Assembly (NCBI GenBank): GCA_965240325.2 | Contig: OZ251224.1 | Span: forward strand, 2,356,001 to 2,420,000 | Direction of reading: 5' to 3' | Source of the DNA: Rebecca billardiae RCC1528 | Taxonomy: Eukaryota; Haptophyta | Length of the DNA: 64,000 bases | Shown: in pieces, positions 20,061 to 30,800 of the stretch | Numbering within the stretch: position 1 is the stretch's first letter | Layout: every line of letters begins with the position of its first letter | The notes under the pieces: model-generated | Seen by the model: the letters and a program-made list of their open reading frames with translations, nothing else | What the model was told of the DNA's origin: nothing | Database searches by the model: none | Program-made: the position numbers and the translations under genes

Positions 20061-23000
20061 GCGGTGCCTGCTGCTGCTGCTGCTGCTGCTGCTGCCGCGC
20101 CTGCTGCTGCTGCTGCTGCCGCTGCTGCTGCCGCCGCCGCGTCTCAGGCTTCCAGCACGGCCTCGACGTCGTGCACTCCGTGGACGCGCTGCAGCGCGCG
20201 CTGATCGGCAGCTTCGGCTGCCGCGTCTCGTCCAGGCGCGCGCTGCGCTCCCCGCGCGCTCCCGACGCGGCGGCTGGGCGCGCACTCACTCGCGCGTGCG
20301 GTGCGTGACGTCTCACGCGCGTGCGCGCCCTGCCTCGCGCCGCGCGCGGCCGCGCACTGCTACCGCTGCTGGTGCCGCCGCCACCGCCCCTGCTGCCGCT
20401 GTCGCTGCCGCCGCGCACGCACAGCCCGGCGGTCGAGTACCGCGGGATCATCTGGAAGGAAGACGCCGACTCGGCCGAGGCGGCGGCAGAGGTCGCGCTC
20501 GGCGGCGCGGCGAACGGCGTCGGGCCCGCGCCCGGCCCGCCGCCCGCGCCGGTCACGCGGGCGGACGATGACCTGCAGCTCGCCCTCGCGGCGGCGAGCG
20601 GCGCCGAGGCGGCGGCCTCGTCGGCGGTCGTGCCGTCCGTGAGCGCGGCGCCGAGCGCCCAGAGCGCTCCGCCTGCCCCGCTCGGCACGGGCAGGCGGAC
20701 GCCTCCGGCCACCACCACACCCACCAAGACTGCCCAGCGCAAGCCGAGCCTGATGTCGAGCCTGCTGCAGCAGGGCGACTCGCACGAGGAGGCGACCGGG
20801 CGTGAGCCTCGGCTGAGCGCCGGTGCAGACGGGCCGCGGCTGATGGCCCAGCTGAGCCAGGCCGAGCTCGCCGTGCTCGAGGCCGACCACCCGCCCGCCG
20901 CACTCAAGCCGTCCGCCACGAGCGCGGAGGAGCTGACGCCCGAGGCGCGCGCCGCGGATTACCGGCAGACGATCCGCGCGTTCGTCGCCGAGCGCTGCGT
21001 GGTCGTCGGTGACGTGCACGGCACGCCGGAGAGCAAGCGCGAGCCGTCGGCGCCCGGCCGCGGGCCCGTGCGCCACATCTGCGCCGACCGCGGCCCGGCG
21101 AGCGCGGACGGGCCGCAGCGCGGGCTGCACGAGGCGCTGCGCGCGTTCTGCGCAGAGCACGGCCGGCTCGAGCCGACGCGCGTCGCGGTGATGTGGGAGC
21201 TGAGCCAGCTCGGCGTGACGATCAACCGGCGCGCGCAGCGCACGCTCACCGGCATCAAGCTCGCGACCAACCCGGCGCAGCGCCAGCGCGGCTGCTCGTC
21301 CGGTGACTTCATGCGCGAGGCGGTCACCGTCGTGATGCACTTCATCGTGCTCCTCGTGCCGAGCACGCCGCTCTTCCTCTCGGCCATGTACGCGCAGGAG
21401 GTGTACGCGTCGACGTCGGCGACGCGGCAGCCGCTGCTGTGGCAGCACATGTTCGAGCTGCGCGAGCCTGCGCGCTCGCTGTGGACGCGCGCGGTGCTCT
21501 TCGACTCGGGCGGGCAGGTGCTCTGGTCGGTGCGCGCCGCGCTCGTCTGGCTCTCCTGCTTCTTCGGCGCGACCATCCTGCACATGGGCGCGCACTACCT
21601 CGACCTGCCGCCCGAGGAGGAGCCCGGGAGCGTGCGCGCGCGCGTGCGCCGCGCCGCGGCGCGGCTGTACGCTCTGATCCTCGGCATGCACATTTTTATC
21701 GTGCTCGTGCACACCAGCCTCACGCTCACGTGGATGATGCTCGCCGCGGTGCTCGAGCCCACCACCTTCCTGCCCGTGGGCACGGCGATGGTGGTGGGCA
21801 CGGTGGTCGTGCTCAGCACGCGCCGTGAGATGGTGCGCTCGGCGCGCGCGCTCAAGCGCGCGCTCGAGGCGAGCTTCAACACCAAGCTGCAGGTGAGTGC
21901 GCGCCCCGGCCGTGGGGGGACGCGGTGGGCACTCGCGCCACGAGCGCTGCACTCCGGGGGCGGTGCTGCGGCGCGGTCCGCGCGCGCGTCGGCCGGTGGC
22001 CCGCGCGCTCGCACCGCACACGCGACACGCGCCCCTCCCGCCCGCCCCGCCCGCCCCGCCCGCGCGCAGGTCGCGCTGCGCAAGGCGTGGCTGGCGTTCC
22101 GAGAGGAGCAGGAGGCGCGGCAGACCTCGCAGGTGCGCGAGCTCGGCATCACCGCCGAGCAGATCATGCGCCAGAACGTGCTGGACGTCGGGCCCGGGCG
22201 CGGCGCGCACCAGCAGGGGCCGCTCGCGCCGCCGCTCGGCGCGCCACCCAGCGGGCAGCTGCAGCCCGCAGAGGTGTTCGCCATGCTCACCTCAGGCCTG
22301 CGCGCCAGCGCGGACGGCGACGAGGGCGACACGAGCGTCACGATGGCTGAGTTCGAGATCCTCTTCGAGAAGCTCGACCTGCAGCTCTCGCGCGCGCGGC
22401 GCGAGCAGCTCTTCGCCTACATGGACATCAGCGGTGCGCGCGCCGCACGCGCGCGTGCGCGCCGCCCCGCGCGTGCGCCGCCTCGCGGCGAGGCTGCCGG
22501 AGCCGCGAGCGCCCGTGCGCGGAGTGCTGCGTGCGTGATTCAGTGGGGCCGCGTGCTCACGCGCGCGCGCGCTCGGCCGCGTCGGCCGTGCAGGCGACGG
22601 GCGCATCGACCAGCGCGAGTTTGAGGACGGCTGGGCGTTCCTCGTCGAGCAGCTGATCCAGGAGGTGACCGAGCAGGCGGGCATCTCGTCCGCGCAGATC
22701 GTCCTGGCCGTGACCGTGCTCGTGCTCTGGCTGATCCTCGTCTTCGCCTTCATCTTCCTCGCGATCCAAGGCTGGGTCGCGTCTGGCTCGTTCGAGTCGG
22801 CGGTGCAGTCCATCTTCGTCGGCGTCGCAGGCGGGGTGCTGCGCTCGGTGCAGCGGCACCGGCCGCAGGAGTACGACGAGGCGGACGTGAACGTGCTCGT
22901 GGCCGACATCATGACCAACGGCAGCCGCGAGAACGCGGCCGCGCACCTGCACACGGACTATGGGCCCAGCCAGCGCGAGCCCGCGCTTGCACGGGTCTAG
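16560..23000 (+). CDS. Large multipass membrane protein with EF-hands, 5 exons
   Basis: Exons 16560-19701, 20148-20295, 20425-21892, 22070-22433 and 22594-23000 sum to 5529 nt (1842 residues) in one frame. A cytosolic N-terminus leads to TM1 at about residues 80-97. A long cysteine-bearing exposed region includes an EF-hand-like segment (NLYDTDKDFFINRHEL). A second TM cluster lies near residue 775 (LAAILHAAVVIAVLAALLLAV). Exon 3 encodes four or more helices, for example VVMHFIVLLVPSTPLFLSAM and ALILGMHIFIVLVHTSLTLT. Near the C-terminus a canonical 12-residue EF loop, DISGDGRIDQRE, is rebuilt exactly across intron 4. It is followed by one very hydrophobic helix (IVLAVTVLVLWLILVFAFIFLAI). Ca2+ control of a channel, transporter or scaffold is plausible; no family was recognised. 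Pro-rich runs occur near 18060 and 19600. Confidence 0.7.
19702..20147 (+). other. Intron 1 of the EF-hand membrane gene, containing a CTG-repeat tract
   Basis: The donor GTGCGCGCG at 19702 and acceptor CTCAG ending at 20147 join T with GC to restore a Cys codon and a continuous frame (YEIYC-FQHGLDVVHS). The intron is 446 nt, the longest in this gene, because it carries the CTG-rich tract. Confidence 0.65.
19938..20138. repeat. Imperfect (CTG)n microsatellite
   Basis: Runs of CTG, up to nine units, are interrupted by CCG and GGCGC about every 20-40 bp. On the opposite strand this is CAG, giving a long poly-Gln shadow frame that should not be read as a gene. It lies inside a predicted intron. 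Confidence 0.85.
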
Positions 23001-23271
23001 CAGCCGCTGGATGCCGGCGGGCCACGCGGCCGCGTCGATTGTCGAAGGCGTCTGCGCCCGGATATGTCGCGCTGGCAACGCGGTGACTGACACTGACTAC
23101 CGCTACGACTACTGTTCTCAATAGCGCGCAAGACTAGCTGCTGCGCTGCGCTGTCGTCGCGTCTGTCAACGTCTGCTAGTGATGCCTCTGCTACCGGCCC
23201 GCTCTGATGACGGGCTAGCTCTCTCACCGCTTGCGTCGTGTCGTCAGCCCACGCACTCAGTGACTAGTGAC

Positions 23272-24513
23272 TCAGCCCTCGCGGCAGGTCCGACGCCATT
23301 CGTTGCAATACGGCTTGTGCGCCTTCCACGCCAGCCGCAGGTGGTCCTGCGAGCAGAAGACAGCCACGCGACACCGCTCGCACTTCTTCAGACCATGGCC
23401 CGACTGTGCACACACCAAGCAGCACTTGGACACCACCTCGCGCTCGCCCGCAAACTCGGCGGCGAGCATTGCAGCAGGGTCGAGATCGCTGTCGAGCTCG
23501 TGCGCACGGCGCAGCAGCCGCGCGCCTTCCTCCACATCGCGCTCCACGCCCTCGCCCGCAAGTGTCAGCCGCCCAAGCAGGGCCAAAGCGGCTGGCACAT
23601 CGGCATCTGTGGCCAGTCGGTACAAGCGCACCGCTTCGGCCATGTCCTTCGGCACGCCCTCGCCCTTCTCGCAGCACACGCCCAGGGCGCACTGCGCCCG
23701 AGCGTGGCCCTGCTCGGCCGCCAGCCGGTACCAGCGCGCCGCCTCGGCCATATCCTGCGGCTCGCTGTTCTCGCAGCACACGCCCAGGTTGCACTGCGCC
23801 CGAGCGTGGCCCTGCTCGGCCGCCAGCCGGTACCAGCGCGCCGCCTCGGCCATATCCTGCGGCACGCCCTTGCCATTCTCGCAGCACCAGCCCAGGTTGC
23901 ACTGTGCCCATGCGTGGCCCTGCTCGGCCGCCAGCCGGTACCAGCGCGCCGCCTCGGACATATCTTGCGGCACGCCCTTACCCTTCTCGCAGCGCAAGCC
24001 CAGAGTGCACTGTGCCCATGCGTGGCCCTGCTCGGCCGCCAGCCGGTACCAGCGCGCCGCCTCGGCCACATCCTGCGGCACGCCCTCGCCGTTCTCAAAG
24101 CACGAGCCCAGGTTGCACTGCGCCCGTGCGTGGCCCTGCTCGGCCGCCAGCCGGTACCAGTGCACGGCCTGGATCAGATCGCGATCTAGTCCGTACTGAC
24201 CCTGGTGATGAAGATCGCCAAGCGTGAACTGAGCGTCGGCAAGCCCACGGTCGGCGGCGACGTGCCACAGGCGCATCGCCTCGCTTAGATTCTGAGCGAC
24301 GCCGTCTCCGCGTGCAAAGCGATCAGCCAAAATGTGTGTGGCAAGCGCGTCACCTCGCGCCGATCTGCGTCGAAGCAGCTTCACCGAGGCGCTGGTTTCG
24401 TCCATCTGTGCGGGCGGCTCCTTCTTCCCCGTCGAGGCGCACGGCGCTGCCGCCGGTGTCCGAGTAAGAGTTGCCGCGCGAGGTGAGTTAGATGACGGTT
24501 GGTCATTGGTCAT
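23272..24513 (-). CDS. Sel1-repeat protein with C-terminal MYND finger (short paralog)
   Basis: 413 residues from the ATG at 24513; an internal ATG at 24405 is an alternative. After a polar N-terminus come about seven Sel1 units of 36 residues, consensus MAEAARWYRLAAEQGHARAQ then CNLGxCCENGxGVPQD. One unit lacks two residues (ENSEPQD). Repeats form a superhelical protein-binding solenoid. The C-terminal MYND finger has C-x2-C (CCLVCAQSGHG), CERCRVAVFC and a closing H-x3-C (AHKPYC). The middle repeats are almost identical at DNA level (108-bp period), so recent unequal exchange is likely. A paralog with the same architecture lies at 48740-50323. Sel1 proteins usually act as adaptors, for example in ER-associated degradation; the partner here is unknown. 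Convergent with the EF-hand gene. Confidence 0.85.
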   Translation of the reverse strand: MTNDQPSSNSPRAATLTRTPAAAPCASTGKKEPPAQMDETSASVKLLRRRSARGDALATHILADRFARGDGVAQNLSEAMRLWHVAADRGLADAQFTLGDLHHQGQYGLDRDLIQAVHWYRLAAEQGHARAQCNLGSCFENGEGVPQDVAEAARWYRLAAEQGHAWAQCTLGLRCEKGKGVPQDMSEAARWYRLAAEQGHAWAQCNLGWCCENGKGVPQDMAEAARWYRLAAEQGHARAQCNLGVCCENSEPQDMAEAARWYRLAAEQGHARAQCALGVCCEKGEGVPKDMAEAVRLYRLATDADVPAALALLGRLTLAGEGVERDVEEGARLLRRAHELDSDLDPAAMLAAEFAGEREVVSKCCLVCAQSGHGLKKCERCRVAVFCSQDHLRLAWKAHKPYCNEWRRTCREG

Positions 24514-24582
24514 TGATTGGGGCTGGTTAGTTTCAAGTTACTGCATCAATACCCCCACAAACTGTACGATCTGGCCGCGAGA

Positions 24583-24611
24583 TCGCGACGACGACGACGA
24601 TGACGACGACG
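24583..24611. repeat. (CGA)n microsatellite
   Basis: A CGACGACGACGACGATGACG run between the Sel1-MYND start and the 3' end of the RNA-repair gene; not coding in the chosen models. Confidence 0.6.
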
Positions 24612-24672
24612 GGTGCCGCGCGACTCATACTCCGGGATGATCAACACGATTTTTAAATTCGCATCGAGGCGG

Positions 24673-27600
24673 CTACTGGTCATCGTCGGGCTCATCCGCA
24701 TGCAGGGTGAGCTCCTTGAGCAGCCGTTCGTCCACGCCCGCGCCCGCGCCCGCGTCCGCCTCGCCGCACCCGCCGCCGGACGGCGGCGCCGACTCCGCCG
24801 CGGAGGCAGCAGCGGCGGCTGTGAAGACGCCGTCGGCTGCGACCGCGCCCACGAGGTGGTACGCGCGCCCGCCCTGCACGAGCGCGCCCTTCTTCGTCTT
24901 GAGGCTGCCGAGCATGCGCAGCCCCACGCCGTGGTTGTACACCGAGTCGTCGAGCGCGCTGCCCCAGTCGAGCCGCGCCTCCCAGCCGGCGTCCCCGCCC
25001 GCCGCCGGCGGCCACGGCTCTGTCGCCAGCCGCGCGCGCATCTCTGCGACGATGGCGCGGGCGGCGTCCGCGCCGAGGACCAGCTGAGGCGCGTGCAGGT
25101 GCGCGCCGCTGCGCACGCCCGCGCCGCCGTGCTCGTCGACGGCCGCGCACGGCCGCGCGGCAGTGATGAGCACACGCCCGACCGACGACGCAGCCCCGCC
25201 GCCGCCGCCGCCGACCGCGGCGGCCGCGCACTGGAGCGTGCGCGCGAGGTGCGCGAGCCGAGGCGCGTCGAGGTGCGCGGGCGCGCAGCGCACGTCCACG
25301 TCGACGAAGAGGCGGAAGCGGCGAGTGTCCACGAGCTCGCACAGGTAGCGCGGCGCGCGCTCGGCGGCGTACACGGTGCGGAACTCCGCGCGGAGCGCCG
25401 CTGGCACGCACAGCAGCTGCGTGCGCGCGGTGCCCACTGCCATCCGGAGGTGGGTGGCGCGCGCGCGCCGCCGCGCCGCGCCGCCGTCGAGCACGCAGCC
25501 GCGCGCCGCGAGCCATTGGCTCAGGCTCGACGGCGGCGGCTGCGGCGGTGCGCGCGGCGGCGGCGGCGGCGGCGGCGGCTGCTGCTCCGCGCCGTCGGCG
25601 CCCGCGCCGTTCGGCGCCGCCGGCCCGTCCGCGATGCGCACGGCGGCGGGGTCGCGCTCCCACCGCCGCCACATGGCGGCCACGACCGGCGCTGGCACGG
25701 CGTGCGCCGAGCGCTGCGACAGCCGCACCGCCGTCCGCTCGTCGGCGGGCGGCGCGAGCTCGAGCACGACGACGGCCGCCCCCGCGCGCTTCGCCGTGCG
25801 CACGTAGTACCGGTACTCCTTGAGCCGGCTGTTCGTGTTGTCCACGACCACCACGCCGCCCGTGGCGGCGCGGCCGGCTGCTGAGCCGGGCGGCTCGGCC
25901 GACGCGGCGCCGAGATCGGCGCACGCGCGCTCGAACGCCGCGCGGCACGCCTCGTGCGCGCGCGCGAGCTGCTCCGAGTCAAAGGCCTGCGCGTACAGCG
26001 CCGCCGCGACGCGCTCGGCCGCCGACGAGCCTGGCGCGCACGCCTCCGTTGTGTCGGGCGCCGGCGCGGCCTCCCACGCCGGCGCGGCCCCAAGGGCCCG
26101 CCGAGCTCCCGTCGCGGCCTCGTCCCGCTCGGCGCGCGCCGCGCCCTCCGCGCTCGGCGCGCGCCGAAGCGAGCGAGCGTCGCGGCGCGCGGTGCGCACG
26201 GCCGCGCGCCGCGCCTTGGCCGAGAGCGTGGCGCCGGCGGCAAAGAAGTCATCGGCGGAGCACAGCACTACGCCGGCGTCCGCGTACTCGGAGGGCTCGC
26301 TGGGCTCAGAGTGCTCCGGCTCGCTCTCGGCCGCGGCGTCGGCGGGCGCGTCCGCGCAGGCAGCGCCGCCGCGCCCCGCGTCGGCGGGCGCGGGCGCGCC
26401 CGCCGCCCACGCGCGCGCGAGCGCGCGCGCGAGTGTCGACTTGCCCGCGCCAGGCAGCCCACGCAGCACGAGCACGGCCCATGACACGTCGGCGGCGACG
26501 GTCTGTGTGCCGTGTGCGGCCGCAGCCGCGGCGAGCTCGGCGGAGGACGCCGTGCCGGTGCCGCCCTCGCCGCGACGGTCGCGCGGCGGCACCAGCACGG
26601 CGGCCGCAGCCTCGGGCGGCGGCAAGCCCTCAGGCGCCGCCGCCGCCGCCGTGGCGGGCGGTGCTGTGCCGAGCATGGCTGCCGCCGCGCAGGCGCGGAG
26701 CCCGGCGAGCAGCCGGCGGAGCGGGGCGGATGGCGACTCGGCACACACCGCGATCAGCGCGGCCTCGAGCGACGCGTGCGCCACCCCCGCCGCGGAGGAC
26801 GCGCGCGCGGCGGACTTGGACTCCCATTCCCCTTCGCCTTTTTGGCCGCCGCCGCCGCCGCCGCCGCCGCCGCCCGGCCCACCATCGGCAGACGAATCGT
26901 CTCGGCGCGCCCGCCCGTCGGCACTGCTCGCGCCGGGCGGGCGTGCGGCCAGCGCTGCCGCCATGTACGCGTCCATCTGAGCCGCGCTCGCGAGCACGAC
27001 GCCGCCAGCCGTCGACGCCGTCGGGTGCCACGCGCCCGCCGACGCGGCGGGGGTGCCGTCGGGCCCGGCTGCGCGGTCGGCGCTCGCGCGACCGTTGGCC
27101 GTGCGGCCTCCGGAGTGCTCGGCCGCCGCGGCCGTCGAGTGGACCGACCCGTCCGCGCGCGCGGCGGCGTCCTCCGCCGCGGTCGTGGAGCGGCCGCGGC
27201 GAGGCACGCTGAGCGAGAGCCGCCGCTCGTCCCCGCCGCCGTGCGCGCGCGAGTGCCGCTTGCGGTCGTGCCCCGCGCCCTTCCGCCCGTCGCTCTCCGA
27301 GTCCACACCGTGTGCGCGCGCGTACGCGTGCACGGCCGCGCGCGCCCTGGCGTCTGGCAGCTGCGCGCGCGAGAAGCGAAGCCGAGCGCCGGCGGGCGCG
27401 GTGTGCACAAAGTCGAGGACCAGGGCGCGCACCTTGGGGGCGAGCAGCTCCAGCGCCGCGTCGGCGGCGGCGCTCGCGGCGGGCGGCGGCATCGGCGGCG
27501 CCCAGGCCGGCAGCCGCTGCGGATGCGCCGCGGCCGCGCCCTCCGCGCGCGCTGCGGCCGGCGCGGGCGGCGAGGGCGGCGGCTGTAGCTCGAGTCCGAC

Positions 27601-27784
27601 CACGCCTCGCACGCGCAGCTCCGCGCTCGAGCTGCCGGCCGAGGCGCCAGCCTCCTCCCCCTCCTCGCCACCGCCGCCGCCGCCGCCCCGCCGGGCGAGG
27701 GCGCTGCCTCCGCCCTCAGCGCCGCCGCCCAGCGCGCCGTCCGCGTCGTCGAGCGGCTCCGCGACTCGGCGGTCGGCGGCCGCG

Positions 27785-27840
<56 letters not shown>

Positions 27841-30800
27841 GTTGTCGTCGTCGGCGTCGGCGGCGTCGGCGGCGGCGTCGGCGGCGGCGCTAAGAAGCTG
27901 GTTGGAGTAGACGGCGCCTGTGCCCTCCGCGGTGGAGATGGTGACGTGCGGGTGCGCGTTGGAGCCCAGCGCGCCGAGCACGAACACGCCGTGCACGTCC
28001 TCCTCCGCCGCGCGCACGCGCACCGCCTGACCCCTCGAATCCGCCGCGTGCGCGTGCAAGCGCAGCGTCAGCGCGTGCCCAACGTGCGGCCGCAGCCGCT
28101 CGGCGCACCAGCCGAGCGGAGGGGCGAAGCGCAGCGTGCAGTGGTGCGCGTGCACCGTGCCGTGCAGCGCGGGCCAGCGCTCGAGCAGCGCGCGCTGGCT
28201 CGGCGGGTCTAGAAACACCGCCGCGTAGAAAGGCGGTGGCGGAGGCGGCGGCACCGCGGCCGCGGGCTCGGCGGCGGCGGCTGCGGCGGCGGAGGGCGGC
28301 GGCCGTGGCGCCTGGCGTGCGGACTCAGACTCCGCCGCCTCCGCCTCCGCCGCCTCCTCCGTGTCCTCGTCGTTCTCGTCTGTGCCGCACGTGTCCGCGC
28401 CGCCCTCCGCCTCGCCCTCGCTGCTCTCCTCTGCGCCGCCATCGCTCGACGGCAGCAGCGGCGGCGCGCCGGCCACGGCCTCGCCCCCGCCGGCGTCGGA
28501 GCGCGCCGCCGAGCGCGCCGCGCGCGCGACGGCCGCGCAGCCGGGCACGAAGCGCGCGCGCAGCTCGGGCACGCTCGGCAGCAGCACGGCGGTCTCGGGC
28601 GCGAGGGACGCCGGCGCGGCCGCCCCCGCGTGCGCCGCGAGCGCCTCGAACAGCGCGAGCGGGAGCACCGCATCCGCTGCCGCGTAAGCGATTTGCTCGG
28701 CGCTGAGTGGCGCGCGTGCCGCCCAGTCGGACGCCTGCAAGCGCTTTTGCTTCGACGGGAGTCGGCGGGCGAGGACGGCCCAGCACGCGCGCGCGGCGCT
28801 GGGCGGGTCGGCGGCTGGCTCGGCGCGCGAGAGCACCGCGTGCACCGCGCGCTGCGTGTCCAGCACGCGCGGCACCGCGGGCGGTAGCGCGGCACGCGCC
28901 GCGCGCGTCGGCAGCGCGTGCGCCGCGGCAGCGCCGAGCCTGCACAAGTCTTCGGCCGCGGCTCCGAAGCCGAGGACGAGGGTGTGCTCGGCGCGGAGCA
29001 GGGCGAGCGCGGCGCTGAGGAGCTCGGCGTGCGCACGGCCGCGCTGCCGCCGCCGCTCGTCCGCCGGGACGACTGGCACGGCCGCGCTGCCGCCGTGCCC
29101 GCCACCGTGAGCGCCCGCCGCCGCCTCTGCCACGCCTGCGGGTGCGGCCGCAGCCGGCGCCGGCGGCGCGGCCTCCGCCGCAGCGGCGTCCTCGAGGGGC
29201 TCGCCGCCCAGCCCGCCGAGCAGCCGGATCAGGTACACGCGCAGCGCCGGCGGCTCTGCGCCGCCGCCGCCCCCGCCGCCGCCGCCGTCGGCTGAGGCGG
29301 CTCCGCCGCCCGCCGAGCGCACAGCCAGCTGCAGCAACGAGGCCGCGTGCCGGCGGCGGCGGGGCGGCGGCGCAGAGTCCGGCTCGCCGCATGCTCCGGC
29401 GGCTGCCGCGCCAAAGTCGTCGGGGCGCCACTCCACATCGAGCCCAACGAGCAAGCGCGGCGCGCCGCCGGGCGCGGACGACAGCGCGTGTCGCGCGCAC
29501 GGCGCGCCGGCGCGCTCGGCCGCGGCCGCACCAATCGCTCGAAGCTCGCTCGCAGCCGCGAGCGCAGCCGCCACGTCGTGCGGCTCGACCAGGCGGACGT
29601 GCCACGCGCGCGCGGCGTGCCCGGCGTCGTGCGCGCCATCGCCGCGGGGCGCGCCGCCCGCCGAGCCGTCCGCACCCGGCCCGAAGCACGGCGCGTCCGC
29701 GGGCGCGTGCGCCTCGCGCGCGCGCGCGCACACGGCGGGGGGCAACCGCGCGGCGGCGGCGGCGGCGATGGCAGCGGCTGGTGTGGCGATCGCCGCCGTG
29801 GGTGCGGCGCTCGGCGGCGCGGGCAGGACGCCGAGCGCCGCCGCCGCCGCGTCGGAGCGGAGCAGCGCCGCCAGCCGCGCGCGCGTACGCGCGCTCGACG
29901 CGCTCGACGCCTCGTGGTGCACGAACACGCCGCCGGCGCGCGACCACGCTGCTCCGATTGCTTCGCGGTCGTCGATCAAAACACACGTCCCCGCCGCGGC
30001 GGCGCGGATATGCATGTGCTTGTCCGACGAGGCGCAGGTGATGACGGGGGTGGGCGCGGCGCCGCCGAGCTCGCGCGCGCACCACGCGCGCTTCTGCGCC
30101 GCCGCGCGCGCGCCCGCCTCGCCCGCGCCCACGCCGGTCAGTATGCACAGTGACGAAACAAGGCGCGCGGCGCGCAGTCGTTCAAGCGCCGACCAGAGGC
30201 TGCGCCCGGCGGCCGTCCACGGAAGGTTCTCGAAGAAGTCGCGCTTGCGCGAGATGGCGCGCCAGAGGAGCCGGCTCGGCGTGGCCGCGATCAGCCGCGC
30301 CGCGAACGCCGCCGAATCGCCGTCCCCGCCACCACCGCCGTCCTCTTCGTCGTCCGCCGCGTCGGCGGCGGCGTCGGCGGACGCCGCGGCCGCGCCTCGC
30401 GCTCGCACGGAGTGCCGCGGCGCCGCGGGCAGCGCCGGCAGAGGGATGTCCCCGGCGGCGCACAGCCGCGCGACGAGCGGCGCGGCCGCGGCGTTGAAGT
30501 CGCACAGCACGCCGTCCAGGTCGCAGAACACGTGCCACGCGGCAGCCGGCGCCGACGCGCCGTCACCCAGGGCCGGCGCGGCCGCGGCCGCGCCCGGCGC
30601 GCCCGGCGCGCCGGCCCCCGCTCCGCCGCCGCTGCGCGCGGCCGCGGCGTCCGGCCGCGCGCTCGGCTCGGCCGGGCGCGCGCCCGCGCGCTCCGCCCGG
30701 TCCACGCGCACGAGCGTCTTCGTCTCGAGCGCCAGCTCCAGCGCCGCCTGCAGCTCGGCCGCCCCGAACCGGGTGCCCGTCCGGATGAGAATACCGCCGA

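Noticed and set aside
19875-20919. Minus-strand frame with long poly-Gln and poly-Ser
   Set aside because: Produced by the CTG microsatellite inside a predicted intron; no domain on either side and composition is pure repeat translation.
23267-24227. Long plus-strand frames over the short Sel1-MYND gene
   Set aside because: They are antisense shadows of the 108-bp repeat, low-complexity and without any domain; the minus frame has clear Sel1 and MYND motifs.
28325-30148. Minus-strand frame in a second phase over the RNA-repair gene
   Set aside because: Arg/Gly/Ala noise; the recognised catalytic motifs are all in the other frame.
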